Shown: positions 1-9,174 of the stretch, piece by piece
Layout: every line of letters begins with the position of its first letter
How positions within the stretch are numbered: position 1 is the first letter of the stretch
NCBI GenBank assembly: GCA_024636495.1
Contig: JAGXGZ010000044.1
Coordinates: 1-40,533 of the forward strand
Length of the DNA: 40,533 nucleotides
Source: Roseobacter sp.
GTDB lineage: Bacteria; Pseudomonadota; Alphaproteobacteria; Rhodobacterales; Rhodobacteraceae
Direction: 5' to 3'
Notes under the pieces: model-generated
Databases searched by the model: none
Seen by the model: only the letters and a program-made list of their open reading frames with translations
What the model was told of the DNA's origin: nothing
Made by a program: the position numbers and the translations under genes

Positions 1-378
1 ACCAAGCGTTGAGACATTTACGCGATGTCCCGCGTGATTGTCCCTCAGATGGTTGACGACCTCGCTTATGTCGCGAATGGCCTGTCTGGTGAAACTGCAT
101 TGTAGCATTGAAACCACCGGCGAGCGGCAGGAATGGGCCGTTCGTGTCGGTCACTTGAGGCAGAGACTACTCTGACATCGCGTTGCGCTCCGTTCCCGCG
201 CCATCTGACATAGAGAGGTTTGGTCTCATTCAGATACGCCTGACAAAGTCCCAATGGAGCTTGATTGTGGTTGCTGTGGATCCGGCTGTACAAAAGACTG
301 CCATTGAAACAGGGTATTGGCTTGCAGTCGATGAAACGTGGCATAACTGGGTCATGAAACGAAAAATAAGAGCAATTA
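1..378. other. Left-edge region with no convincing gene
   Basis: I find no well-supported gene here. On the minus strand an open frame starts with ATG at 106-108 and runs off the left edge (36 residues visible, beginning MLQCSFTRQAIRDISEVV). It could be the N-terminus of a gene outside the window, but it has no good ribosome binding site and resembles nothing I recognise. Two longer open frames (minus strand 66-344 and plus strand 183-470) overlap each other and the start of the TniQ gene and look like chance frames. The stretch may hold the promoter of the TniQ gene, but I see no clear -35/-10 pair. Confidence 0.3.
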
Positions 379-2220
379 ATGATCGATGTCGCGCATCTTC
401 CTCTCAGGACAAACCCCGTACCGCGGGAAACCGCATTCTCCTACATGTCCAGGCTAGCGGCAGCAAATAAAGTGGACTTTCGGGACTTCGGCGTTGAACT
501 GGGTATTCCCTTCCAGCGCATTCTGGACGGTGAACAGGATACGATCAGGTTACTAGCCGTGTTGGGCGGCGCTCATCACGAGTGCCTGCAACACTGGTCA
601 GGAACAAAACTTGAAGGTCGTCGCCATGAACTTTGCGGCGAAATTTATCCCGCAAAAACCATCCGCAGCCCTGAAATCCGGGGATGTCCCATCTGCCTGA
701 AACAGGATGCCAGCGCATCGGAACGTTCACCGGAGAATTCGATGGCAGTCCGCGGACACTGGCTGGTTCCGCATGTGACCATCTGCCTTGCGCATGCGCA
801 TCCTCTGGTCCCTCTCTGGCGAGAGACCCGGCCCTTCGCGCGGTATAACACCGTGGCGCAATTCCAGCCTATCGCGCCAGCCATTATTGCCGGTGAATTT
901 GACCGCGATATCCGTGAACTGACGGACTTCGACGAATGGCTGGAAGACAGGCTTGTTGATGGGCCAGAAAACGGCTGGTTAGATCTGCATCCTCTGCACG
1001 CAGCCTCCACCTTCTGTTTTTTATTGGGAAGTGCCCGCATGCGTCATGAGACCACAGCGCCATCGGACGTCCACCCGGAGGATCGCTGGGCGCTACTACA
1101 AATGGGGTATGAGGTCGCCCAGCATGGTCCAAAGTCCATCACGACTGCCCTGCAGCGCCTACAGGACCTGCCCGGAGACCCCCATCAGGGACCCAAGGCA
1201 ATCTATCCAGTTCTTTACGATCGGTTGTCCCGGGATTACGTTGATGTGCCTGCATATGCTCCCTTTCGCGCCATCTTGAGGGATCACCTACTTGAAACTT
1301 GGCCTCTTAACGCCGGAGATGATCTGCTCGGGGAACCGGTAGAGAGACGACGTTTACATTCGGTGCGTTCGGCCTCCCGGGAAACGGGGATCGACCCACG
1401 CCGTATGCGGAAGATGCTCGAGGGTGCTGGAATGCTAAATGACGACCGTCCCGACGCTTGGGCTGTGTTCGACGCGGATGCTGCCGCGTCCCTGCTTGAT
1501 TCACTGACAACCCTGCTGCCGGCAAAATCCTTTGCTGAAGGCCTTTGCATGTCACGATCCCAGTTCGACCGGCTGGCAGAAGACGGTGTCCTTGCGCCGA
1601 AGTTGACGGACGCCACCACAAAAAACATTTGGGATCCCCGTGAAGGGCAGGCCTTCATCGACAGCCTTCTTGCCGGAGCTGAACCCCTTCGACAGGCCCA
1701 GCACGGATGGGAACACATCTCGAAATCTGCAGCGCGATTGAAGATCCGACCCGGCGATATCGTAAAGGCAATCCATAAAGGCCGCATCCGACGGGTCGGT
1801 AATCACTCCGACTTCGATGGGTACAAGGCTATCTACGTCTATCACGACGAAGTTTCGGCGGCTCTCTCGGATGATGGCCCAGCCGCCATGTCTTTGGAGA
1901 TTTTTGCAAAGACCGTAGGTATCGGGCAGCCAGTATTTCTTAACCGACTTGTATCGAATGGGCACACGACGGCGACCTCAATTCGGAACCCCCGAACCCG
2001 CGCCATGCAACGGTATTTCACCGAGGCGGACTCGGTTCAGTTCCACGAGAAGTTTTACACATTCCGGACCATGTCCAGAGCGCATGGAAGATCCTGGCAG
2101 CAGATGTCCGCCTTACTTGCGGCCGCTGGTGTTGACCCGTTCAGCCCTGACGGCATTGACTATGGAAAGCTGTTTCTCCGGACAGAGGTGGACGCAGCAG
2201 TCGATTACGACCGCGGATGA
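379..2220 (+). CDS. tniQ: TniQ family protein with tandem C-terminal HTH-like modules
   Basis: Transposon-targeting type protein of the TniQ/TnsD family (613 residues). What shows this: an N-terminal PVPRETAFSYMSRLA segment typical of TniQ, then a zinc site with Cys103-x2-Cys106 (RGCPIC) and Cys136-x2-His139 (ICLAHAHPL), with the family's GHWLVP segment between. TniQ proteins normally work with a transposase and an AAA+ regulator to choose target sites; neither is in the window, so the gene is an orphan here or its partners lie to the left. From about residue 332 the chain looks like five repeated helix-turn-helix units (near 332-353, 384-407, 449-473, 507-530 and 566-587), most followed by a wing-like aromatic/acidic segment. 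The ATG at 379 follows an AAGAG at 367-371. A decayed copy of the last two modules follows the stop codon. Family call is secure; function as an active transposition factor is not. Confidence 0.82.
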   Translation: MIDVAHLPLRTNPVPRETAFSYMSRLAAANKVDFRDFGVELGIPFQRILDGEQDTIRLLAVLGGAHHECLQHWSGTKLEGRRHELCGEIYPAKTIRSPEIRGCPICLKQDASASERSPENSMAVRGHWLVPHVTICLAHAHPLVPLWRETRPFARYNTVAQFQPIAPAIIAGEFDRDIRELTDFDEWLEDRLVDGPENGWLDLHPLHAASTFCFLLGSARMRHETTAPSDVHPEDRWALLQMGYEVAQHGPKSITTALQRLQDLPGDPHQGPKAIYPVLYDRLSRDYVDVPAYAPFRAILRDHLLETWPLNAGDDLLGEPVERRRLHSVRSASRETGIDPRRMRKMLEGAGMLNDDRPDAWAVFDADAAASLLDSLTTLLPAKSFAEGLCMSRSQFDRLAEDGVLAPKLTDATTKNIWDPREGQAFIDSLLAGAEPLRQAQHGWEHISKSAARLKIRPGDIVKAIHKGRIRRVGNHSDFDGYKAIYVYHDEVSAALSDDGPAAMSLEIFAKTVGIGQPVFLNRLVSNGHTTATSIRNPRTRAMQRYFTEADSVQFHEKFYTFRTMSRAHGRSWQQMSALLAAAGVDPFSPDGIDYGKLFLRTEVDAAVDYDRG

Positions 2221-2575
2221 ACTCCAAGAGGTGGGCGAGGCTGAATGCTCCGCCTTCTTTGTTTTCAGTTTTGTAGCGAACCATTCTCGGTTCGGCAGTA
2301 CAGCTGAATTGCGAAGCGTGATGCCGAGCAGGACCGTTATTCGAGGATCATGCGCCCGCTTCTGGTTTCACTGCCTGCAGTACTACATCAACGATGAGGA
2401 TGCCGCATACTTCCACGAACGGTATTTCACGCCGCGCACGATGTTCCTGCACTGTCGCACGAGCTAACAAAAGCTGTCCGCCAAAATGAGAGCCCGATCG
2501 GTCAACCCGTTCTCACCCGATGGGGAAGAGTATGGGCGTGTCTACCTGCACTCAGATATACCGACGGACCTTTAA
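2216..2575 (+). pseudogene. Decayed C-terminal copy of a TniQ-like gene
   Basis: Read in the frame one base off the intact gene, positions 2216-2575 align without any insertion or deletion to residues 490 to about 607 of the upstream TniQ protein. Clear matches are FHERYFTPRTM against FHEKFYTFRTM and VNPFSPDGEEYGRVYL against VDPFSPDGIDYGKLFL. The frame is interrupted by TAA at 2465-2467, exactly where the intact protein has Trp573, and closes at TAA 2573-2575. No upstream part of this copy exists: it begins inside the last codons of the intact gene. The roughly 50% identity in the best segments means a diverged paralogue rather than a recent duplication. It covers the last two HTH-like modules only, so it is a recombination remnant and probably not expressed as a useful protein. 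Confidence 0.75.
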
Positions 2576-2651
2576 TCTCTCTTTGCTGCATCTGAAAAAA
2601 GGAAAGGAGCGAAAGTGGGTCTTTTTTCCCATTTTTTCAATGACTTGTAAG

Positions 2652-2738
2652 TGAGGCAACGTAGTAACCCAAGCACCTCCAAGGTTTTGCGCACGCTTTT
2701 AAGTTTTCTCTGCGCACGCTTCTCCTTGGACTGCCTCA
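2652..2738. repeat. Nested inverted repeat enclosing a direct repeat
   Basis: The outer arms are TGAGGCA (2652-2658) and TGCCTCA (2732-2738). The inner arms are CCAAGG (2679-2684) and CCTTGG (2724-2729). Inside them GCGCACGCTT occurs twice in direct orientation (2689-2698 and 2712-2721). The structure lies in the 279-base gap between the TniQ remnant and the 3' end of nrdJ. It could be an element end, a protein-binding site or an mRNA 3' structure. It has no T-tract, so I do not call it a terminator. I see no gene in 2576-2854. Confidence 0.5.
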
Positions 2739-2854
2739 GCGTGATGGCGCTGCCCTTTTTCGTTATTTGGTCAATGCATTAAGCTGAGCATTGGAAATCG
2801 GATGCTGTGATTCCCGGAACTCGGATGGGGTAACCGACAGGGGGCACACCACAC

Positions 2855-5137
2855 CTACCCACATTTACTATGGCCGCAGCTTCCGCAGGTCATGCAGCCT
2901 TCTACCATCCGCAGATCATGCTGACCGCAGCTGCTGCATGCTTTGCCACGGGGGGCGTCCAGGCCTACTACCTTGGCTTTGGGGTCTGACTTTAGACCAA
3001 GACCCTCTCCTGCGATAAAGCCTGTCGCTATCATGTGCTGTTCGATCACGCCGCCGATGGCGGCCAGCATTGACGGGATGTACTTGCCGCCCATCCAAGC
3101 ACCGCCTCGCGGATCAAAGACCGCTTTCAGTTCTTCGACCACGAATGACACGTCGCCGCCGCGCCGGAATACAGCCGATATCATGCGCGTCAACGCGACG
3201 GTCCAGGCGAAATGTTCCATGTTTTTAGAGTTGATGAACACTTCGAACGGGCGGCGGTGGCCGCCGATGACCACGTCGTTGATCGTAATATAAAGCGCAT
3301 GTTCGCTGTCTGGCCATTTGATTTTATAGGTGGAGCCTTCGAGTTCTTCCGGGCGGTCCAGCGGTTCGGACATATAGACCACCTCTCCGCCCTCTGCTGG
3401 GACGGTTTGCGCCGCGGTTTCGCCCGGCGCTTTATCCGTGGTCTCTGAGACCGACAAGACAGACCCGGTCACATCGTTGGGGCGGTAGGTGGTGCAGCCT
3501 TTGCAGCCCTGATCCCATGCGGCCATATACACGTCTTTGAACGCATCAAAACTAATATCTTCGGGGCAGTTGATTGTCTTTGAGATGCTGCTGTCGACCC
3601 ATTTCTGTGCTGCAGCCTGCATTTTGACGTGGTCCAATGGGGGCAAGGTCTGGGCGTTCACGAAATAGTCGGGCAACGGCGCATCGCCCTTCAGATCGCG
3701 CCACATCTGGACAGCATAATCCACAACCTCTTCTTCGGTGCGGCTGCCGTCTTTTTGCAGAACTTTGCGGGTGTAGGCATAGGCGAACACCGGCTCGATC
3801 CCGGAACTGACGTTGCCTGCATAAAGGCTGATCGTACCGGTAGGCGCGATCGATGTCAGCAGGGCGTTACGAATACCGCTTTCATTGATCGCAGTGCGCA
3901 CGTCTTCGTCCATCATCTGCATCGTACCAGACGCCAGATAGGCATCGGCATCGAACAGTGGGAACGCGCCCTTTTCCTTGGCCAGATCGACCGAGGCGAG
4001 ATAGGCGGCGCGCGCAATCGCCTTGAGCCAGCTTTCCGTCTGGGCCGCAGCTTCGTCCGAGCCGTACCGCAGACCCACCATCAGGAGTGCATCGGCAAGG
4101 CCCGTCACACCCAGACCGATCCGGCGCTTTGCCTTGGCCTCGGCCTGTTGTGCCTCTAGCGGAAATTTTGACACATCAACGACGTTGTCCATCATGCGCA
4201 CGGCAGTCGCGACCAGTTTGTCCAACGCATCAACATCCAGATGGGCCGCATCACCAAACGGATCCGCCACCATCCGCGCCATGTTGATCGAGCCCAGCAG
4301 GCACGCACCGTATGGGGGCAAGGGTTGCTCGCCGCACGGGTTAGTCGCCGCGATGGTCTCGCAATAGCTTAGGTTGTTGGTCGCATTGATCCGGTCGATA
4401 AAAATCACACCGGGTTCGGCAAATTCATAGGTCGCTTTCATGATCCGATTCCACAGATCGCGCGCTTGAACTGTACGATATACCTTGTCGCCAAAGACCA
4501 GATCCCACGACCCGTCTGACTTGACCGCATCCATGAAGGGGTCAGTGATCAGCACTGACATGTTAAACATGCGCAAACGTGCAGGGTCTTGTTTGGCCGC
4601 AATAAAGGCTTCTACATCAGGGTGATCGCAGCGCATCGTCGCCATCATGGCACCGCGGCGCGAACCTGCGGACATGATCGTCCGGCACATCGCATCCCAC
4701 ACATCCATGAACGACAACGGGCCCGACGCGTCTGCCGACACACCCAGCACATCCGCGCCTTTGGGCCGGATGGTCGAGAAATCATAGCCGATGCCCCCGC
4801 CCTGCTGCATGGTCAGGGCTGCCTCTTTGAGCATGTCGAAAATGCCACCCATGCTGTCGGGCACTGTGCCCATAACAAAGCAATTGAACAACGTCACACG
4901 CCGCGCCGTGCCTGCCCCTGCGGTAATGCGGCCTGCGGGCAAGAACTTGAAATCTTCCAAGGCTTCGAAAAACGTTTCTTCCCAGACATCCGGCGTCTTT
5001 TCCACCTGCGCCAGATCACGGGCGATCCGTCGCCACGTATCTTCGACTGTGACATCCTTGGCAGTGCCGTCGGCATCCTTGAACCGGTACTTCATATCCC
5101 AAATCTGTTCGGCAATAGGCGTGGTAAATCGTGACAT
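2855..5137 (-). CDS. nrdJ: Adenosylcobalamin-dependent (class II) ribonucleotide reductase
   Basis: Reduces ribonucleotides to deoxyribonucleotides using vitamin B12 coenzyme, independent of oxygen (760 residues, cytoplasmic). The ten-stranded barrel is evident: LFNCFVMG carries the first redox cysteine, ALTMQQGGGIGYDFS follows, NPCGEQPLPPYGACLLGSIN carries the radical cysteine and glutamate, and SIAPTGTISLYAGNVSSGIE is the phosphate-binding region. KTINCPEDI and DQGCKGCTTYRPN follow. The C-terminus is a cysteine-rich tail (CSSCGQ, then GCMTCGSCGHSKCG) that relays electrons or binds zinc. I chose ATG at 5137, which has GAGGAA at good spacing and gives the usual MSRFTTPIAEQIW start; an in-frame ATG at 5200 only adds an implausible leader. 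It is divergent from the DUF1489 gene across 121 bases, in which I found no cobalamin riboswitch or NrdR box. No other reductase class is in the window. Confidence 0.95.
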   Translation of the reverse strand: MSRFTTPIAEQIWDMKYRFKDADGTAKDVTVEDTWRRIARDLAQVEKTPDVWEETFFEALEDFKFLPAGRITAGAGTARRVTLFNCFVMGTVPDSMGGIFDMLKEAALTMQQGGGIGYDFSTIRPKGADVLGVSADASGPLSFMDVWDAMCRTIMSAGSRRGAMMATMRCDHPDVEAFIAAKQDPARLRMFNMSVLITDPFMDAVKSDGSWDLVFGDKVYRTVQARDLWNRIMKATYEFAEPGVIFIDRINATNNLSYCETIAATNPCGEQPLPPYGACLLGSINMARMVADPFGDAAHLDVDALDKLVATAVRMMDNVVDVSKFPLEAQQAEAKAKRRIGLGVTGLADALLMVGLRYGSDEAAAQTESWLKAIARAAYLASVDLAKEKGAFPLFDADAYLASGTMQMMDEDVRTAINESGIRNALLTSIAPTGTISLYAGNVSSGIEPVFAYAYTRKVLQKDGSRTEEEVVDYAVQMWRDLKGDAPLPDYFVNAQTLPPLDHVKMQAAAQKWVDSSISKTINCPEDISFDAFKDVYMAAWDQGCKGCTTYRPNDVTGSVLSVSETTDKAPGETAAQTVPAEGGEVVYMSEPLDRPEELEGSTYKIKWPDSEHALYITINDVVIGGHRRPFEVFINSKNMEHFAWTVALTRMISAVFRRGGDVSFVVEELKAVFDPRGGAWMGGKYIPSMLAAIGGVIEQHMIATGFIAGEGLGLKSDPKAKVVGLDAPRGKACSSCGQHDLRMVEGCMTCGSCGHSKCG

Positions 5138-5258
5138 GTTCGGTTCCTCAGGGGTTTTCAGGCAGGAGTCCTTCATACCCAGATCACCGCCAAAGCACAA
5201 CAGTTTGAAGCATGCGACAGATGCGCTACCTTATGTCGTGTAAGTCCGGAGGGATTCT

Positions 5259-5690
5259 GTGGATAAGTACGTAAACATCTTAAAACTGTCAGTTGGCACC
5301 GAGAATATTGATGATCTCGCTGCATGGCAGGCAACAAAGCGCGCGCAAACGCCCGAGGGTTTGCCACGTCACGTCACGCGCATGTGGCCCAAACGCGAGG
5401 CGGAATTGACGAATGGCGGTTCGATCTTCTGGGTGATCAAGGGTGTCATCCAATGTCGTCAAAAAATCGTTCGTCTGGACGAGTATCTAGGGCAGGACGG
5501 CATCCGCAGATGCGCCATCGTGATGGAACCCAAAATTATCCGGGTCCAAGGCAGCCTGAAACGCCCCTTTCAGGGTTGGCGCTATCTTGCTCCGGCCGAT
5601 GCGCCTGAAGATTTGCCAGAAGGTCGTGAACACGAAGAGCCGCTTCCCGTCGAGCTGAACCGTGCCTTGGCTGAAATCGGCATCCTCTGA
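5259..5690 (+). CDS. DUF1489 family protein
   Basis: Conserved alphaproteobacterial protein of unknown function (143 residues, soluble by sequence). Recognisable family blocks are DDLAAWQ near the N-terminus, HVTRMWPKR, GGSIFWVIKGVIQCRQ in the middle, and RPFQGWRYL followed by DAPEDL near the C-terminus. The start is GTG at 5259, placed by GGAGG at 5248-5252 seven bases upstream. It is transcribed divergently from nrdJ and convergently with hisG. No catalytic residues or membrane segments are apparent. The family call comes from remembered motif similarity; function is unknown. Confidence 0.85.
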   Translation: MDKYVNILKLSVGTENIDDLAAWQATKRAQTPEGLPRHVTRMWPKREAELTNGGSIFWVIKGVIQCRQKIVRLDEYLGQDGIRRCAIVMEPKIIRVQGSLKRPFQGWRYLAPADAPEDLPEGREHEEPLPVELNRALAEIGIL

Positions 5691-5725
5691 CTCAGGTTGG
5701 CGTTCCGCTGCAACCGACGGTTTTT

Positions 5726-5762
5726 GAGTTTATTTCGCAAAATGAAAATGAGGCCGGGGAAA
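5726..5762. repeat. Dispersed intergenic repeat, copy 1
   Basis: The string GAGTTTATTTCGCAAAATGA at the start of this stretch, followed by GAGGCCGGGGAA a few bases on, closely matches 20006-20037 (GAAGTTTATCTGGCAAAATG, then GAGCGGGGAA). It lies between the convergent 3' ends of the DUF1489 gene and hisG. Short repeats of this type are common between genes in Rhodobacteraceae. No terminator hairpin is evident in this copy. Confidence 0.5.
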
Positions 5763-5811
5763 GCTGTTCGAGATCACGGGCCAGTCGGGCTTTTGGATGC
5801 GGGCTTTTGGA

Positions 5812-6501
5812 TCAGGACAGCTTGCTCAAAAGAGCAGACAGCGTTGTTCTTTCAGTGTCGTTCATTTCAGCTGTCCGGCTGCGCCACAACGTGGCCTGTG
5901 ATTTCAGGATCAACCCGTCCGATAATATCTTCAGGTGGTTGGCGCGCAGGGTTTCCCCGCTGGATGTAATATCGGCGATTGCTTCGGCAGTTTCGTTTTT
6001 TACGGTGCCTTCGGTCGCCCCTTGGCTGTCGACCAACGCATAATCCGCAACGCCCGCGCCACGCAGAAATTCGCGTACCAGACGGTGATACTTGGTCGCT
6101 ATGCGCAGCCGGAAGCCGTGCTTGGCGCGAAATGCTGCGGCGGCGGCATCCAGATCATCCAACGTGTCAACGTCACGCCAAGCGGCGGGCACCGCAACAA
6201 TCAGATCGGCATGGCCGAATTGTAGTTCTTCAACAGGCACAACCAACTGGTCCCACAACGCCAGCTTTTCCTCGATTAAATCCGTGCCGGTGACACCAAG
6301 GTGGATCCGCCCTGCCGCCAACTCGCGCGGGATTTCGCCCGCCGATAACAGCATCAGCGACACGCCCTCGATCCCGCCCACAGCCCCGGCATATTCACGG
6401 TCCGATCCCGTCCGTTGCAAGGTGATGCCACGCACTGCGAACCACTCGAACGTCTTTTCCATCAACCGGCCCTTCGAGGGCACGCCAAGTCTGATCGTCA
6501 T
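5812..6501 (-). CDS. hisG: ATP phosphoribosyltransferase catalytic subunit, short form
   Basis: First committed step of histidine biosynthesis: ATP + PRPP to phosphoribosyl-ATP. At 229 residues it is the short form, which lacks the C-terminal regulatory domain and needs HisZ for activity and histidine feedback. Visible motifs are the N-terminal RLGVPSKGRLMEKT, AGEIPRELAAGRIHLGVTGTD, and the PRPP-binding loop in VDSQGATEGTVKNE. Its ATG (6499-6501) overlaps the hisZ stop by four bases, so the pair is translationally coupled, which fits equal subunit production. It is the last gene of hisS-hisZ-hisG. Confidence 0.95.
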   Translation of the reverse strand: MTIRLGVPSKGRLMEKTFEWFAVRGITLQRTGSDREYAGAVGGIEGVSLMLLSAGEIPRELAAGRIHLGVTGTDLIEEKLALWDQLVVPVEELQFGHADLIVAVPAAWRDVDTLDDLDAAAAAFRAKHGFRLRIATKYHRLVREFLRGAGVADYALVDSQGATEGTVKNETAEAIADITSSGETLRANHLKILSDGLILKSQATLWRSRTAEMNDTERTTLSALLSKLS

Positions 6502-7577
6502 TGCATGCCCTCCAGCTCAAGCATGAGGCCCGGTCGCATGACACCACCGACGGCAGGGATTTCACCGCCCTGCCCCAGCCGTCGCGTTAAGGCATCGTAG
6601 CGCCCGCCACTGGCGACTGCGGGCAAATCGGGGCGTGTATCAGCCCGAAACCCAAAGACAAACCCGTCATAATATTCCATCGAGACACGGCCATAACCAG
6701 CGTCGAAAACAAGCGTGGCGGTATCGATCCCACGCGCGGCCAGGGCATCTGACCGCGCCGCGACCCGGTCAACCGCGCCAGAAATCGCGGGAAGATCGAC
6801 CGCCAGATCATATAGACGACTAAGAGCGTTTGGCATGACCTCTCGAGTTTCCAGCAGTGCGGCAATCAGCGAGACCTGTTCGCCCGATATCGCTGGGGCC
6901 GCCGCATCCGCGCGCAAAGCTTCAATGCGATCATCAATCTCTTGGGCACTGCGCAAACCGATCATAGGAGCGTCGTTGTGCAGGTCGCCCGCCAAAAGTG
7001 CGGCACGCGACGCAGGAACTGCCGTTTTCCCGGAAAATCGGTCCAGCAAGGCGCGAAAACGGCGAGGCCTCCAGATATGACGCATCAACGCGTCTTTCCG
7101 TTTTTGTGTCGTCTCAAGACCTTCGACGGCGGCCATCAAAATACCAATGTCACCGGTAACTGGCTTTACCCCAAGCCCGCTCAGGGCCTGCGAGATCAGC
7201 GCGAAAACCTCAGCATCCGCCGCCGCAGGATCGGTGCGGTCAAATACCTCATAGCCGACCTGGATGAACTCATTTGCGCGCGCAAGATCGCGCTCCTGAC
7301 GGCGAAATACCTCGCCCGCATAGGTATAGCGTGCAGGTTCTGCGCCATGGGCCATGTGCATCTGGACGACCGGAACCGTATAATCAGGGCGTAACATCTG
7401 TTCGCCGCGAAGTGCATCCGATGTCACGTAAGCGCGGGCGCGAATATCTTCGCCGTACAGGTCCAACAATGTCTCGGCGGGTTGCAGGATCGGGGGTTCT
7501 ACCACGACGGCCCCCTGCGCTTCGAACACCGCACGCAGGGTTGCCGCCTTGGCAAGCGTCTCAGAGCGGTTTGGCAT
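6498..7577 (-). CDS. hisZ: ATP phosphoribosyltransferase regulatory subunit
   Basis: A catalytically inactive paralogue of histidyl-tRNA synthetase that joins HisG into the hetero-octameric ATP phosphoribosyltransferase and senses histidine (359 residues). The class II synthetase-like core is visible: EPPILQPAETLLDLYGED, LRPDYTVPVVQMH, ARYTYAGEVFRRQ, ANEFIQVGYEVF, then YYDGFVFGFRA and ASGGRYDALTRRLG. It lacks the C-terminal anticodon-binding domain of HisRS. ATG at 7577 overlaps the hisS stop (TGATG), and its own stop overlaps the hisG start. Presence of hisZ with short hisG is expected from the family. Confidence 0.94.
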   Translation of the reverse strand: MPNRSETLAKAATLRAVFEAQGAVVVEPPILQPAETLLDLYGEDIRARAYVTSDALRGEQMLRPDYTVPVVQMHMAHGAEPARYTYAGEVFRRQERDLARANEFIQVGYEVFDRTDPAAADAEVFALISQALSGLGVKPVTGDIGILMAAVEGLETTQKRKDALMRHIWRPRRFRALLDRFSGKTAVPASRAALLAGDLHNDAPMIGLRSAQEIDDRIEALRADAAAPAISGEQVSLIAALLETREVMPNALSRLYDLAVDLPAISGAVDRVAARSDALAARGIDTATLVFDAGYGRVSMEYYDGFVFGFRADTRPDLPAVASGGRYDALTRRLGQGGEIPAVGGVMRPGLMLELEGMQ

Positions 7578-9073
7578 CAGCTGTTCAACTCCAAAATCTC
7601 AATGACTTTCGCCACCAGATCAGCGCGAGGCACCTCGTATTGGCTGGGCCGGTCTTTCCATTCTTCAAGCGTGGCGTTCTCGGCCATCTTGGCACCAAGA
7701 ATCAGATCTTTGATTTGCACAACGCCGTTGTCAAATTCATCACCACCCGCGATCACAGCGACGGGGCTGTCGCGGCGGTCTGCGTATTTCAACTGGTTGC
7801 CAAAGTTCTTCGGGTTCCCCAGATAAACCTCGGCGCGGATGCCTGCTTGACGCAGTTCGGCGACCATTGCCTGATACTCAGCCATCCGCGCCTTATCCAT
7901 CACGGTCACGACGACAGGGCCGACAGCCGCGCTGGTCAACCGCCCCTTTGCATGCAGCGCGGCAAGCAATCGGTCCACACCGATCGACACACCCGTCGCG
8001 GGCACCTCTTGGCCAGTAAAACGCTTGACCAAATCGTCATAGCGCCCGCCACCTGCGACCGAGCCAAAGTTGCGCACGCGGCCCTTGTCGTCCTTGATCT
8101 CAAACGTTAGTTCCGCTTCGAAAACAGGGCCGGTATAGTAGCCAAGACCGCGCACGACCGATGGATCGATTTCAACCCGATCCGCGCCATAGCCTCCAGC
8201 TGCCATCAAATCGGCAATCATCTCCAGCTCGTCTGCGCCCTGCATACCGATCACCGACCCGTCGACCAACTCTCGAAGTCGTGCAACTGTGGCAGCGCCT
8301 GTTTCACGCTTGGCCTGCATAAAGCCCATAACAGTATCAGCTTGCGCATCGGTCAGACCTGCACCGTCGGTGAAATCACCGCTCTCGTCCTTTCGCCCGG
8401 CCCCCAGCAAGGCCCGCACGCCCTCTGGCCCCAGACGGTCCAACTTATCGATCGCCCGCAAAACAATGCCGCGCTCGGCTTCCTTGTCGTCACCCGCAAG
8501 CCCTGCAACCTCCATCACGCCGTTCAAAACCTTTCGGTTGTTCACGCGGACGATGTAATCGCCGCGCTCGATGCCCACCTCTTCCAGACAATCGGCCAGC
8601 ATCGCACATATCTCTGCATCTGCAGCCACCGACGGTGCCCCTACTGTATCGGCATCACATTGATAAAACTGGCGAAATCGCCCCGGGCCAGGCTTTTCAT
8701 TGCGCCAGACGGGCCCCATTGCATAGCGGCGATAGGGTGTGGGTAAATCATTGCGGTGCTGGGCATAGACACGTGCAAGCGGGGCCGTCAGATCATAGCG
8801 CAGCGCCAGCCAATCGCCGGGCTTCTCGGCATCGGCGTCCTCTTGCCACGCGAAAACCCCCTCGTTCGGGCGGTCCACATCGGGCAAGAACTTTCCCAAC
8901 GCCTCGACCGTTTCAACGCCCGAACTTTCCAAAGCGTCAAACCCGTAGCGATGGTAGACCCCGGCAATCTTGCGCAGCATCTCTGCGCGCTGCGTAACCT
9001 CGGCACCGAAATAGTCGCGAAATCCCTTTGGCGTCTCGGCCTTGGGGCGGGGGGTCTTCTTTGGCTTGGCCAT
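7577..9073 (-). CDS. hisS: Histidine-tRNA ligase
   Basis: Charges tRNA-His with histidine (498 residues). Class II motifs are present: PKGFRDYFG at the N-terminus, [14 protein letters not shown], motif 2 in [18 protein letters not shown] followed by YQCDADTVG, the histidine loop [12 protein letters not shown], and motif 3 in GGGRYDDLV with [10 protein letters not shown]. The C-terminal anticodon-binding domain covers about residues 395-498. ATG at 9073 is preceded by AGGAT. It heads the operon with hisZ and hisG, so translation and histidine synthesis are co-expressed. I see no His-codon leader peptide upstream. Confidence 0.96.
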   Translation of the reverse strand: MAKPKKTPRPKAETPKGFRDYFGAEVTQRAEMLRKIAGVYHRYGFDALESSGVETVEALGKFLPDVDRPNEGVFAWQEDADAEKPGDWLALRYDLTAPLARVYAQHRNDLPTPYRRYAMGPVWRNEKPGPGRFRQFYQCDADTVGAPSVAADAEICAMLADCLEEVGIERGDYIVRVNNRKVLNGVMEVAGLAGDDKEAERGIVLRAIDKLDRLGPEGVRALLGAGRKDESGDFTDGAGLTDAQADTVMGFMQAKRETGAATVARLRELVDGSVIGMQGADELEMIADLMAAGGYGADRVEIDPSVVRGLGYYTGPVFEAELTFEIKDDKGRVRNFGSVAGGGRYDDLVKRFTGQEVPATGVSIGVDRLLAALHAKGRLTSAAVGPVVVTVMDKARMAEYQAMVAELRQAGIRAEVYLGNPKNFGNQLKYADRRDSPVAVIAGGDEFDNGVVQIKDLILGAKMAENATLEEWKDRPSQYEVPRADLVAKVIEILELNS

Positions 9074-9174
9074 GGGATCACATCCTGCGGGCTGAACTTT
9101 GCGCCTCGCATCTACCCCACCCCCCCGGCAAGAGCAAGCAAACCACGTGGCTTTCCATGGGCCTTCTCTGGCTT

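Noticed and set aside
183..470. 95-codon frame ahead of and overlapping tniQ
   Set aside because: It overlaps the well-supported tniQ start in another frame and shows no family resemblance.
1949..2467. 172-codon plus-strand frame from inside tniQ to 2467
   Set aside because: The first part is a shadow of tniQ. Only the part after 2216 has homology, and that is reported as the decayed copy.
5138..5258. Cobalamin riboswitch or NrdR box in front of nrdJ
   Set aside because: I looked for conserved B12-box strings and the NrdR palindrome in this 121-base gap and found neither.
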